A stretch of DNA of 64,000 nucleotides from JBOCEF01 sp047610385 (GTDB lineage Bacteria > Pseudomonadota > Alphaproteobacteria > Rhodobacterales > Rhodobacteraceae): the NCBI GenBank assembly GCA_047610385.1, contig JBLGAC010000016.1:11976-75975 (forward strand). The letters are read 5' to 3'. The position numbers were made by a program, and so were the translations under genes. This document shows, one piece after another, positions 16,994 to 25,621 of the stretch; the stretch's first letter is position 1; every line of letters begins with the position of its first letter. The notes below the pieces were generated by a model. The model made no database searches, was not told where the DNA came from, and saw nothing but the letters and a program-made list of their open reading frames with translations.

Positions 16994-17128
16994 GTCGATG
17001 TCTCCGGGGGGTATTTGGATAGCCAAGGGGGAGGTAGGCCGAGGGGCGCCCAGGTGCAAGGGATGCAGGGCGGGGCGATGACGGGGGGCAAAGCCCCGCG
17101 CGAGGGCCGAACTGCATCCCCGCCAGGA

Positions 17129-17911
17129 TCAGATCCTCAGCTCAACCCAGATCGGCACATGGTCTGATGGTTTTTCACCACCGCGCACATGTTTGTCGAT
17201 CTCCACATGCTCTAATCGGTCGGCGGCTTGGGGTGACAGCAGCAGATGATCGATGCGGATGCCGTTGTTCCGCTGCCACGCGCCCGCCTGATAGTCCCAG
17301 AATGTGTAGGCGCCGGGGGCCGGGTTGCGGTCGGTCCAGGCCTCGGTCCAGCCCTGGTTCAGGATGTGCCGGTAGGCGGCGCGGGTCTGGGGCAAAAACA
17401 GCGCGTCGTCGGTCCAGACCTCAGGCCGGGCGGCGTCGCCGGTGTGGGCGATCACGTTGTAATCCCCGGCCATGATGGCGATTTCTTCAGACGCGATCAG
17501 CGCGGCGGCGCGCAGGCGCATCCGCTCCATCCATGCGAGTTTATAATCGTATTTCGGCCCCGGCGCCGGGTTGCCATTGGGCAGATACAGGCCGCACAGC
17601 CGCACCGCCGCGTCGTCGCCGCTGATGGTTGCTTCGATCCAGCGGGCTTGCTCGTCGCCCTCATCGCCGGGCAGGCCGCGGACCACGTCCTCAATGGGGC
17701 GGCGCGACAGGATCGCGACGCCGTTGAAGCCCTTTTGCCCATGGGTCACAAGGTTGTAGCCTGCGTCCTCAATGGGTTCGCGCGGGAAATTTTCATCAAC
17801 CGATTTGATTTCCTGCAGGCAAACCGCGTCGGGCCTCGCCTCAGCCAGCCAATCCAGAAGGGCGGGAAGGCGGGCCTTGACGCCGTTGATGTTGAAGCTG
17901 GCGATTTTCAT
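17129..17911 (-). CDS. xth: Exodeoxyribonuclease III
   Basis: This 260-residue AP endonuclease/3'-exonuclease of base excision repair belongs to the EEP (endonuclease-exonuclease-phosphatase) superfamily. Landmarks in order are MKIASFNINGVKARL with the metal-site Asn, DAVCLQEIKS with the metal-binding Glu, and LYLPNGNPAPGPKYDYKLAW. They continue with IMAGDYNVIAHTGD, YTFWDYQAGAWQRNNGIRIDHLLLS and the final SDHVPIWVEL with the catalytic Asp-His. The ATG at 17911 has GAGG six bases upstream. It lies 89 bp after recQ on the same strand, a possible DNA-repair pair. Confidence 0.95.
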   Translation of the reverse strand: MKIASFNINGVKARLPALLDWLAEARPDAVCLQEIKSVDENFPREPIEDAGYNLVTHGQKGFNGVAILSRRPIEDVVRGLPGDEGDEQARWIEATISGDDAAVRLCGLYLPNGNPAPGPKYDYKLAWMERMRLRAAALIASEEIAIMAGDYNVIAHTGDAARPEVWTDDALFLPQTRAAYRHILNQGWTEAWTDRNPAPGAYTFWDYQAGAWQRNNGIRIDHLLLSPQAADRLEHVEIDKHVRGGEKPSDHVPIWVELRI

Positions 17912-18000
17912 GAGAGGCCTCGTGCAGATTGAGGGACGTGGGGGCCGGAGGGGGGGACTCGCGCCGCGCTGCGCACGGCTCTCGCCCACCCGCCGACCCT

Positions 18001-20103
18001 TTAGGCGTCGGAGAGGTCTTCGATCAGGCGCAGGAACGTGTCGCCGAAGCGTTCGGCTTTGGCGGCGCTCATGCCTTTGACGTTGGCGATGGCGGTGAGG
18101 TCAACTGGCCGGGTCTCCGCAATCTTTGCCAGCGTCGCGTTGGTGCAGCTGAGCGGCTTGCCGGTTCCGTCCGCCCCCCGCGCCAGCGTGATCTGCGCCT
18201 CGCGCAGCGCGTCATAAAGTGGGCCGTCGCCGCGGGATGCGGCGCGGATGCGCGATTTGGGTTCCGTGGGTGACGGGCCGCCATTGATCTCAGCCAGAAA
18301 TTCAGCGCCGTATTTGGTCAGCTTCGTGGCACCGACCCCGCTGCATTGCGCCAGATCATCCAAGCTCACGGGGCGCTTTTGCGCCATCTCGATCAAGGTC
18401 CGGTCCACGAAAATCACATAGGCGGGCACGCCTTGGCGTTCGGCCAGGCGGCGGCGCAGACCGCGCAGGGCGTTGAACAGGGGTTCATCTTCTTCGGACA
18501 GCATCGCGGGTGCGGCGGAGCGGGCCCCGCGGGGGCCGACGCTGGTGCCTGCGCTGGCGGCGGCGCGGATGGTGTCGCGCCGAAGCTCCAGCTTGGCCTC
18601 GCCGCGCAGCACTGGGCGGGCGATGTCGGTCAGCGCCCAGCCCAGCTTTTCGGTGACCCGCACCATGCCAAGCGCATGAAGCTGGCGCAGGATCGCCTTC
18701 CATTCTGCGGCGGAGTGTTCTTTGCCGATGCCGAACACGGACAGGTTTTCATGGCCGAACTTGCGGGTCCGGTCATCTTTTTCGCCGCGCAGCACCTTGA
18801 TCACATGGCCAGCGCCGAACATCTCATCGGTGCGGTAAATCGCCGACAGCGCCTTTTGCGCGGCCTCGGTGCCGTCGAACAGTTCGGGGGGCGTGCGGCA
18901 CAGATCGCAGCCGCCGCAGGGCCCGTGGAAATCATCGCCGAAATAGCGCAGCAGGTTTTCACGCCGGCATTTCGTGGCCTCGGCCAGCCGCAGCAGAGCA
19001 TCAAGGCGTTCATAATCCGCGCGCTTACGCTCAGCCGGGGACGGGCTTTCATCAATGCGGGCGCGTTGCAGCCGGAAATCATCGTCGCCATACAGCGTCA
19101 GGGTGTCGGCGGGGGCGCCGTCGCGGCCTGCGCGGCCGATCTCCTGATAATATGCCTCCATGGATTTGGGCAGATCAGCGTGGGCGACCCAGCGGATGTC
19201 GGGCTTATCGACGCCCATGCCAAAGGCGACGGTGGCGCAGATCACCAGATCGTCTTCGCGCTGGAACCGGTCCTGCACGTTGGACCGGACCTCAGCTTGC
19301 AGGCCTGCGTGATAGGCCAGCGCCGGGATGCCTGCGTCGCTGATCGCCTTGGCCAGCACCTCAGTCTTGTTGCGCGAGGAGCAATAGACGATGCCCGCCT
19401 GACCCTTGCGCGCCTTGACGAAGGTCATCAGTTGCTGGCGCGGAGAGATTTTCGGCTCAAAGGCCAGAAACAGGTTGGGCCGGTCGAACCCGTGCAGGAA
19501 CACCGCTGGCGGGGCGCGGAACAACCGGCGGGAGATTTCTTCGCGGGTTTCTTCGTCCGCAGTGGCGGTGAAGGCGGTGATCTGCACATCGCCCAATGCG
19601 TCGCGCAGATCGCCGATGCGCAGATAGTCGGGCCGGAAATCATGGCCCCACTGGCTGACGCAATGGGCTTCGTCCACCGCGATCATGTTGACGCCGATGC
19701 GCCGCAGCAAGGCGCCGACATAGGGCAGGCGTTCGGGCGCGAGATACAAAAGCCGCAGCGTTCCGGCCTCAAGCTCCGCATGGACGCGCTCGTTTTCCTC
19801 AGGCGTGTTGTTCGATGTCAGCGCCCCCGCTGAGACGCCTGCGCTGAGCAGCGCGGCCACCTGATCGCGCATCAACGCAATCAACGGCGAGATCACCACC
19901 GTCACCCCGGTTTCACGCGCCAAGGCGGGCAGCTGGAAGCACAGCGATTTGCCGCCCCCCGTTGGCATAATCGCCAGCACGTCGCGGCCCGCGAGGATCG
20001 CCTCAACGATTTCCTGCTGGCCGGGGCGAAAGCCGTCGAAACCGAAGACGGAGCGGAGAAGGGTGGAGAGATCCTGCATGGGGCGCGTCAGCTCAGCTTT
20101 CAT
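18001..20103 (-). CDS. recQ: ATP-dependent DNA helicase RecQ
   Basis: This 3'-5' superfamily 2 helicase acts in recombinational repair and fork processing. The core has Walker A IMPTGGGKSLCFQLPAL and DEXH box AVDEAHCVSQWGHDFRPDY. It also has the family's QEIGRAGRDG (motif VI) and the zinc-binding CRRENLLRYFGD / CGGCDLCR. A winged-helix RQC region follows. Two HRDC domains close the protein (around YVIFVDRTLIEMAQKRP and LSCTNATLAKIAETRP), one more than in E. coli RecQ. Starts at 20103 and 20079 are both possible; the helicase domain begins at the latter. No strong ribosome binding site precedes either. A 14-bp triple repeat begins exactly at the 20103 ATG. Confidence 0.95.
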   Translation of the reverse strand: MKAELTRPMQDLSTLLRSVFGFDGFRPGQQEIVEAILAGRDVLAIMPTGGGKSLCFQLPALARETGVTVVISPLIALMRDQVAALLSAGVSAGALTSNNTPEENERVHAELEAGTLRLLYLAPERLPYVGALLRRIGVNMIAVDEAHCVSQWGHDFRPDYLRIGDLRDALGDVQITAFTATADEETREEISRRLFRAPPAVFLHGFDRPNLFLAFEPKISPRQQLMTFVKARKGQAGIVYCSSRNKTEVLAKAISDAGIPALAYHAGLQAEVRSNVQDRFQREDDLVICATVAFGMGVDKPDIRWVAHADLPKSMEAYYQEIGRAGRDGAPADTLTLYGDDDFRLQRARIDESPSPAERKRADYERLDALLRLAEATKCRRENLLRYFGDDFHGPCGGCDLCRTPPELFDGTEAAQKALSAIYRTDEMFGAGHVIKVLRGEKDDRTRKFGHENLSVFGIGKEHSAAEWKAILRQLHALGMVRVTEKLGWALTDIARPVLRGEAKLELRRDTIRAAASAGTSVGPRGARSAAPAMLSEEDEPLFNALRGLRRRLAERQGVPAYVIFVDRTLIEMAQKRPVSLDDLAQCSGVGATKLTKYGAEFLAEINGGPSPTEPKSRIRAASRGDGPLYDALREAQITLARGADGTGKPLSCTNATLAKIAETRPVDLTAIANVKGMSAAKAERFGDTFLRLIEDLSDA

Positions 20104-20142
20104 GGTGCGTCGGGCATGGTGCGTCGGGCATGGTGCGTCGGG
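20101..20142. repeat. 14-bp tandem repeat, three copies, at the recQ start
   Basis: Three identical units of catggtgcgtcggg lie head to tail, and the first base of a fourth unit follows as catggg. On the minus strand each unit supplies an ATG (20103, 20117, 20131, 20145). Because 14 is not a multiple of three, successive ATGs are in different frames and only every third matches recQ. Confidence 0.85.
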
Positions 20143-20345
20143 CATGGGTCTGCGGTTTGGCGCGGACGATAGACGACGCGGCGGGTGGGCGCCATGGGCG
20201 GGGGGCCGCACGCAGCCCTTTGCGCTTGTCGCCCCGTGGGGTGGGGCTTACGGTCGGGCCAACGCGGCGCCGGGTTCCTTGGCGTCCCCAAGACGAACGC
20301 CGCCCGACCGCCATGGTTCGGGCCGCGATGTGCAAGAGGCCGAGA

Positions 20346-21221
20346 ATGAGCATCAAGACGGTGGGAGTGGTCGGCGCCGGCCAGATGGGCAACGGCATCG
20401 CGCATGTCTTCGCGTTGGCGGGATATGAGGTGCGGCTGCACGATGTGAACGCCGCGCAGATCGACGCAGCGATCACGAAAATCTCAGCCAACATGGACCG
20501 GCAGGTCGGCAAGGGCCAGATTGAGGCAGGTGAGAAAGCCGCCGCCATCGCGCGCATCACCGCAGCGCCAGACGTGGCCGATTGCGGCGCGACTGATCTG
20601 GTGATCGAAGCGGCGACGGAAAACGAGGCGGTGAAGCACAAGATCTTTGCATCCCTCGCGCCCCATCTGCTGCCGCACACGATCCTGACGTCGAACACAT
20701 CGTCGATCTCGATCACGCGGTTGGCGTCGGCCACTGACCGGCCTGAGCGGTTCATGGGGTTCCATTTCATGAATCCCGTGCCGCTGATGCAGCTGGTCGA
20801 ATTGATCCGCGGCATCGCCACGGATAAGGAAACCTACGACACGCTGTTTGCAGTGGTTGAACGTCTGGGCAAGACCGCCGCGTCGGCCGAAGATTTCCCC
20901 GCCTTCATCGTCAACCGCATCCTGCTGCCGATGATCAACGAGGCGGTGTATACTTTGTATGAGGGCGTCGGCACCGTCACCAGCATCGACAAAGCCATGC
21001 GTCTTGGCGCGAACCATCCGATGGGGCCGCTGCAATTGGCCGATTTCATCGGGCTCGACGTCTGTCTTGCGATCATGGAAGTGCTGCACAAGGGGCTGTC
21101 GGACACCAAATACCGGCCCTGTCCGCTGCTGGTGAAATATGTTGAGGCCGGCTGGCTGGGCCGCAAATCGGGCCGCGGCTTTTACGATTACCGCGGTGAG
21201 ACGCCGGTTCCCACGCGCTGA
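20346..21221 (+). CDS. hbd: 3-hydroxybutyryl-CoA dehydrogenase
   Basis: The 291-residue enzyme oxidises 3-hydroxybutyryl-CoA to acetoacetyl-CoA with NAD(P), or runs in reverse, linking to polyhydroxybutyrate, butyrate and ethylmalonyl-CoA metabolism. The N-terminal Rossmann fold begins VGVVGAGQMGNGIAHVFALAGYEV. SNTSSISITRLA and the catalytic His in RFMGFHFMNPVPLMQLVELIRG follow. The C-terminal dimer domain has FIVNRILLPMINEA and the end WLGRKSGRGFYDY. AGAGG lies upstream of the ATG. The gene stands alone, closed by a hairpin. Confidence 0.95.
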   Translation: MSIKTVGVVGAGQMGNGIAHVFALAGYEVRLHDVNAAQIDAAITKISANMDRQVGKGQIEAGEKAAAIARITAAPDVADCGATDLVIEAATENEAVKHKIFASLAPHLLPHTILTSNTSSISITRLASATDRPERFMGFHFMNPVPLMQLVELIRGIATDKETYDTLFAVVERLGKTAASAEDFPAFIVNRILLPMINEAVYTLYEGVGTVTSIDKAMRLGANHPMGPLQLADFIGLDVCLAIMEVLHKGLSDTKYRPCPLLVKYVEAGWLGRKSGRGFYDYRGETPVPTR

Positions 21222-21232
21222 ACCTGGCCATG

Positions 21233-21260
21233 GCGGCGATCACGAATCTGTGATCGCCGC
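21233..21260 (+). terminator. Hairpin downstream of hbd
   Basis: An 11-bp perfect stem (gcggcgatcac / gtgatcgccgc) with a six-base loop begins 12 bases after the stop. No T tract follows, so it may act as an RNA-end stabiliser instead. Confidence 0.55.
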
Positions 21261-21391
21261 GGTCTGTGGATGTGATTTGCGTTTTGCGCCAAAGCGGAAA
21301 CAATCTTTCCACGCTAAAGTGGCTGTGATCATCCATCTGGTGTGCCTAACTAAGGCGCAGATCAATGCCGCCCACTCTGGAAGGAATATTC

Positions 21392-21967
21392 ATGCGCATC
21401 GCCGCCCTCGCATTCGCCGCCGCCGGTCTCTTTGCCGCTCTTCCCGCGGCTGCTGAGCCTTACAAGCTCGACAAGTCCCATGCCACGGTGATCTTCACTG
21501 TCGGGCATTTGGGCTTTTCCACGGTCCACGGGTTTTTCCGCGCCTTTGACGCCGACATCAACTTTGACCCGGACAGCATGGAAACCTCGTCGGTGAACTT
21601 CACCATCGACGCCGCGTCCGTGGACACGCTGTGGGAAGCGCGCGACAAGCATGTGAAATCCAAGGATTTCCTGAACATTGAGGCGTATCCCACCATCACC
21701 TTCGTGTCGAAAAAGATCGTGCTGACATCGGCTGAGACCGCGACCGTCACCGGCGATCTGACCATCATCGGCCAGACCCACGAAGAAACCTTCGACGTGG
21801 TGATGAACAAATTCGGCCCCTCGCCGTTCAATCCGGCCCTGCAAATCGCCGGTTTCAAGATCAATGGCGTGATCGACCGCACCAAATACGGCATGGGCTA
21901 TGGTGCCCCGGCGATTGGCGGATCCATCGGCCTGCGTGTGGATCTGGAGATGAGCCCCGCCTCCTGA
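21392..21967 (+). CDS. YceI family periplasmic protein
   Basis: A 191-residue secreted lipocalin-like protein. The signal peptide MRIAALAFAAAGLFAALPAAA precedes the YceI beta-barrel, with KLDKSHATVIFTVGHLGFSTVHGFF at the front, SKDFLNIEAYPTITFVSKKI in the middle and GQTHEETFDVVMN near the end. YceI proteins bind long isoprenoids such as polyprenyl phosphate or ubiquinone-like chains in a hydrophobic tunnel. The ATG at 21392 follows GGAAGGAA. The next gene is a cytochrome b561, a frequent YceI neighbour, so a periplasmic quinone or electron-transfer role is plausible but not shown. Confidence 0.93.
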   Translation: MRIAALAFAAAGLFAALPAAAEPYKLDKSHATVIFTVGHLGFSTVHGFFRAFDADINFDPDSMETSSVNFTIDAASVDTLWEARDKHVKSKDFLNIEAYPTITFVSKKIVLTSAETATVTGDLTIIGQTHEETFDVVMNKFGPSPFNPALQIAGFKINGVIDRTKYGMGYGAPAIGGSIGLRVDLEMSPAS

Positions 21968-21984
21968 TCGCCACGCATGCTTTG

Positions 21985-22008
21985 CCGGGGGGCCGCGCGG
22001 CCCCCCGG
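21985..22008. terminator. Strong GC hairpin between yceI and the cytochrome b561 gene
   Basis: A perfect palindrome ccggggggcc-gcgc-ggccccccgg lies 18 bases after the yceI stop. With no T tract it may only attenuate, leaving the two genes partly co-transcribed. Confidence 0.55.
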
Positions 22009-22038
22009 TCATCTGCCAAGCTACTGAGAGGTCCGGCC

Positions 22039-22611
22039 ATGCCCCCGTTCCGCAACACAGTCCGCGTCTGGGGGTGGCCCGCACGCATCCTGCACTGGGC
22101 GATGGCAGGCCTGATCCTTTTCATGCTGGGCCTGGGCTTTTACACCGCTGAAATCGTCACCGACATGTACGAACAGTTCGGCCTTGTGCAAATCCACAAA
22201 AGCTGGGGCTTCGTTGCCTTCGCGCTGGGCCTTTTGCGGCTTGGTTGGCGCTTGGTAAACCCGTCGCCCGCCATGCCCGCGCACATGCCAGTCCATGAAC
22301 GCCTGGTCGCCCATGCGGGCCATTGGCTGCTGTACGCGCTGATGATCGGGATGCCGCTGTCGGGATGGCTGATGGCCAGCGCGTCAACGCTGCAGGAAAT
22401 GTACAGCATCAAAAACATGGTCTTTGGCATGTTTGAATTGCCCGATCCGTTTCAGCCGGGCAGCGCGGGTCTGGAAGAATTTTTCGGTGCCGTGCATTTC
22501 TGGTGCGCGATCACCCTGATCGTGGTGCTGGTCGGCCACGCGGCAGCGGGACTGAAGCATCACTTCATCAACCGCGATGATGTTCTGCGGCGGATGACCT
22601 CCGGCCTCTGA
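22039..22611 (+). CDS. Cytochrome b561 family protein
   Basis: A 190-residue four-helix membrane diheme cytochrome of the bacterial CybB type. Helix 1 is WPARILHWAMAGLILFMLGLGFYT with a candidate heme His in ILHWAM. Helix 2 starts at QIHKSWGFVAFALGLLRLGWRL. Helix 3 has HAGHWLLYALMIGMPLSGWLM and helix 4 AVHFWCAITLIVVLVGHAAAGLKHHF, each with one or more His suited to heme ligation. GAGAGG precedes the ATG. Such proteins pass electrons between the quinone pool and periplasmic acceptors; the neighbouring YceI protein supports a quinone link. Confidence 0.93.
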   Translation: MPPFRNTVRVWGWPARILHWAMAGLILFMLGLGFYTAEIVTDMYEQFGLVQIHKSWGFVAFALGLLRLGWRLVNPSPAMPAHMPVHERLVAHAGHWLLYALMIGMPLSGWLMASASTLQEMYSIKNMVFGMFELPDPFQPGSAGLEEFFGAVHFWCAITLIVVLVGHAAAGLKHHFINRDDVLRRMTSGL

Positions 22612-22646
22612 CCTGGCGCGCTGCGGCGTGGGCCAAAAACGGAAAA

Positions 22647-22687
22647 GAACCCTGCGCCGGGGAAGCGCAGGGTTCCTTTGGTTTTTT
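22647..22687 (+). terminator. Rho-independent terminator after the cytochrome b561 gene
   Basis: An 11-bp stem (gaaccctgcgc / gcgcagggttc) with a seven-base loop is followed by ctttggtttttt, a classical intrinsic terminator. Confidence 0.85.
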
Positions 22688-22824
22688 GCGTGGCTCAAGG
22701 TAGCGATCCGCTTGACGTCCATCCTGTGGCGGGACAGACGAGAACGGCAGATCACCGCGTTGGGCCGTAAAAAACCGGGTCTAAATTCGGACGACCCATT
22801 CCGTATCAACCGGTCATTCGTGGC

Positions 22825-22854
22825 GCAACGAAGGCCCGTGACCTCCTTCGTTGC
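22825..22854. repeat. Perfect 10-bp inverted repeat downstream of the HTH-hydrolase gene
   Basis: gcaacgaagg and ccttcgttgc flank a ten-base spacer in the 277-bp gap between the cytochrome terminator and the end of the minus-strand HTH-hydrolase gene. It could form a transcript-ending hairpin for that gene. No gene is supported in the rest of the gap. Confidence 0.45.
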
Positions 22855-22964
22855 AAGAGGCATGCAGGGAACAGCCTCCGAACGGTCGATAAGATTATAT
22901 TGCCGATAATCGGGGGGATCCACATACCCATGGTTGGGTATCGACAGCAGATTGTAGGAAAAAT

Positions 22965-24698
22965 TCAGCCGCGGGCGCGGGAAAAATGCTCAATCAGCAG
23001 GTCGGCCACACGCTCAGGGTGCGAATACGCGAGCATTTGCCCGCCATCGTTGATCGATTCGAAGCGCATGGTCGGATGGCGCCCGCAAAGGGCTGAGGCC
23101 TGCTCCGGCGCGAAGACCTGCTTTTGCCCGCCATGGATCTGCAAGGCAGGGGTGCGCAGCTGTTCCCACTGCGATTTCCAGTCGGCCATGACTCGCGGAA
23201 AATCGTTGATCAGCCCGGCAAGCTGCTGCGCCTGCAAAAGCTGCAGGTTGGCGTCGAGCAGCCGCAGCGATGCCGGATCGCGGGTGACCGCCATGTCCGC
23301 CGCGCTGTTTGAGAACGTCTTGGCAAAGAATTCCTGCGTTCCGATCATGCGTATCATGCGTGATGCGATCAGACTGGTGGTCTTCATCAGCCGCGGCGCA
23401 ACGCGGGCCACATGCAGGACCGTGCGCTGCCAAGCGGTCATGTCGGAGTGGAAATCGTCGACGCCCATGGGCAGATAGCCCGCAACGTTGGCCATGCCTG
23501 CGACGCGGTTGTGGTGGCGCAAGCTCAGCGCCACGGCGGCCCCGGCGGAGACGCCCTGACCAACCACGCAATATTCGTCCAGCCCCATCACGTCGGCGAA
23601 TTCGGCCAGGTCGGCGGCATCATCGTCAAAGTTGGCAGCAGAACCGGCGGGCGAAGACATGCCATAGCCCGGCCGCACCGGCAGCCACAGGGTAAAGCCC
23701 GCCTCGTTCAGTCTGCGGGTCAGCGCCTCAGGCCAGGCAAAGCCGAACAGCACCGCGTGCAGCACCATGATCGGGCGTCCGTCCGCCGGGCCGATGCGGG
23801 TGTATTCGATGCGCCGCCCGTTGGGCAATTCGACCAGCGCATGGCGGCGTGGCATGCCGTAGGCACCGGGGGCTGCGCGCCGTCCGGCATCGGCCGCGGG
23901 CGACAGCGGCGCGAGGCCCGCAATCTTGCGCAGCAGGTCCATCTGGGTGCGCGAGCCGGTTTTCTCGCGCAGAGACTTGATCTGGGTGCGGACGGTTTCC
24001 ACCGATGTGCGCCGTTTGGCGGCAATCTCGGTGGCGTTCAGCCCGTCTGACGCAAGCTCCGCAATCAGGGTTTCGGCCTCGGTCAGCTCATAGACCTGAG
24101 CCAATGCGTCGAACGCTGCGGGCGACACCGACAGATCGAGACCCTTGAGCAGGACCACCGTTTCCCCGGTGTCAGCGGCGCGCCCGGCGGTCAGTTCCGC
24201 CAGTGCGGAGCGTCCGTCCCCGGTCAGCATCGCGACGACCGCGTGCAGATCGGGCGCAGAATCATTTTCTTTGGCGCGGCGCAGAAAATCAATGAGCCTG
24301 GTGCGGTCGTCCTCATGAAACAGCAGATCGGCCAGCCGCGCGCCCTTGGCCAGCGACAGGCGCTGGGTGGCGGGAACGTTGGCGGCAATGGCGATCCCGG
24401 CAATGGTAAAGGCGGCGGCGGGGCGGCGTTCCTCAGCCAACCGGTCGGCCAGATCGGCGGCCAGCAGCTGTGCGGCGCCAGCGGCGACCATCTGCGGTGC
24501 CGCGTCCTCCATCAGCGCTTCAAGGCCACGGTGCATCTGCGTGGCGTCTTCGGCCCCGAGCGACAGGATCCGCTCTCCCCACAGGTCGAGCATGTTGACG
24601 AAGCGGCCCGGGTGAACATACGCGTTTTGGCCCGCGGAGAAGACCTCCAGCGTGGCACCAGGCGCCGTGGCACCATAAAACGGAGCTTTTTTCGTCAT
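22965..24698 (-). CDS. LuxR-type HTH / alpha-beta hydrolase fusion protein
   Basis: This 577-residue protein joins an N-terminal all-helical sensor-like region (1-200) and a LuxR-type helix-turn-helix (about 204-262, LTEAETLIAELASDGLNATEIAAKRRTSVETVRTQI) to an alpha/beta hydrolase (290-577). The hydrolase has HAVLFGFAWP, RPGYGMSSP and a nucleophile-elbow GVSAG with Ser near 384. At the C-terminus the position that usually reads Gly-Gly-His is GGQMLAYSHPERV, so the usual catalytic His may be missing or shifted to the following His. The ATG at 24698 has GGAGGAG upstream. A ligand-responsive regulator using a hydrolase fold as sensor is a reasonable inference; the ligand is unknown. Confidence 0.85.
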   Translation of the reverse strand: MTKKAPFYGATAPGATLEVFSAGQNAYVHPGRFVNMLDLWGERILSLGAEDATQMHRGLEALMEDAAPQMVAAGAAQLLAADLADRLAEERRPAAAFTIAGIAIAANVPATQRLSLAKGARLADLLFHEDDRTRLIDFLRRAKENDSAPDLHAVVAMLTGDGRSALAELTAGRAADTGETVVLLKGLDLSVSPAAFDALAQVYELTEAETLIAELASDGLNATEIAAKRRTSVETVRTQIKSLREKTGSRTQMDLLRKIAGLAPLSPAADAGRRAAPGAYGMPRRHALVELPNGRRIEYTRIGPADGRPIMVLHAVLFGFAWPEALTRRLNEAGFTLWLPVRPGYGMSSPAGSAANFDDDAADLAEFADVMGLDEYCVVGQGVSAGAAVALSLRHHNRVAGMANVAGYLPMGVDDFHSDMTAWQRTVLHVARVAPRLMKTTSLIASRMIRMIGTQEFFAKTFSNSAADMAVTRDPASLRLLDANLQLLQAQQLAGLINDFPRVMADWKSQWEQLRTPALQIHGGQKQVFAPEQASALCGRHPTMRFESINDGGQMLAYSHPERVADLLIEHFSRARG

Positions 24699-24976
24699 CT
24701 TCGCTCCTCCGAGCAGATCGGCGGCACCCAGTTTCCCAGCGACGCCGGACCCAATCGTCGATGCGGTCCTTGCGGGTTCGAGGAAATCCGCGCCCGACGC
24801 ATTAGCGATACCGTGGGCGTTTTGGGGCAAACTCGCAACCGAGAACTGCATTGACCGATGGCACAGCGTTGGCAACAGGTGACCGTAAGGCCGGCAAACT
24901 TAGACAAGACGATCGCGCATAGGGAGACCTTATTTATAACATAGCCTTTCCTTACGTTAGGTCAACCTTGTCGATG

Positions 24977-25573
24977 TCACCTTTCGTTGGTGGCGGCAAC
25001 GATGGCGCGCAGCAGCTTCTGCGTCTCGGGCGAATCCCATTCCGCATCGCCCTGCATGCGGGCGATTTCACGCCCGTCAGGATCCAGAATCAGCGTCACC
25101 GGATAGCCGATGATCCCCAGACGCGGCGCCATCGCATTGTCCTGATCGGCATGGACCGCAAGATGAGTGATGCCGATTTTGTCGTAGAAGGACCGCGCCT
25201 TCACCAGGCCTTTGCGTTCGACATTCACCGCGATCACACGGATCCCGTCGCCTGCCACGGCGGCGTGCAGACGGTCCAGCGACGGCATTTCCTTGCGGCA
25301 GGGCGGGCACCAGGTGGCCCACAGGTTCACCACGGTCACCGACCCTTTGAAATCGGCCAGCGAGGCGGGGCTGCCATCTTCTGCCAGAAATCCGGTGTCG
25401 GGCGTGTCACGCGCGGTGGAATGAAAGGCAAGCTTTGATGTCTGGCCGGTGCGCATGTCCTTGATCTGCTCCAGGGCCGCGGGATCGATGGCAACGCCTG
25501 CGCTCGCGGGGGTGGCGAGCGCGGCGAGGGCGCCGTAAAGAAGTGTGAAGGCAAGGGCGGCGGTCAGGCGCAT
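24977..25573 (-). CDS. tlpA: TlpA-type periplasmic thioredoxin-like protein
   Basis: A 198-residue membrane-anchored or exported TlpA/ResA-type disulfide reductase. The hydrophobic N-terminus MRLTAALAFTLLYGALAALATPASA is a signal or anchor. The thioredoxin fold has VTVVNLWATWCPPCRKEMPSLDRL with a CPPC active site, and the cis-Pro loop is GIIGYPVTLILDPDG. TlpA proteins keep apo-cytochrome c or CuA-site cysteines reduced in the periplasm. It is divergent from argH with a 48-bp gap that must hold both promoters, a TlpA-argH arrangement I associate with Rhodobacteraceae. Confidence 0.93.
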   Translation of the reverse strand: MRLTAALAFTLLYGALAALATPASAGVAIDPAALEQIKDMRTGQTSKLAFHSTARDTPDTGFLAEDGSPASLADFKGSVTVVNLWATWCPPCRKEMPSLDRLHAAVAGDGIRVIAVNVERKGLVKARSFYDKIGITHLAVHADQDNAMAPRLGIIGYPVTLILDPDGREIARMQGDAEWDSPETQKLLRAIVAATNER

Positions 25574-25621
25574 GATCGAGGCTCCAATTCAGACGAAACG
25601 ACAAAGAACGGATCCCCCGCG

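Noticed and set aside
18346..19833. Long plus-strand open frame (495 codons) opposite recQ
   Set aside because: It lies antisense to clear RecQ motifs. Such frames are expected in GC-rich DNA and this one has no recognisable domain.
22628..22909. 93-codon open frame after cytochrome b561
   Set aside because: It runs through the Rho-independent terminator and has no ribosome binding site or similarity.
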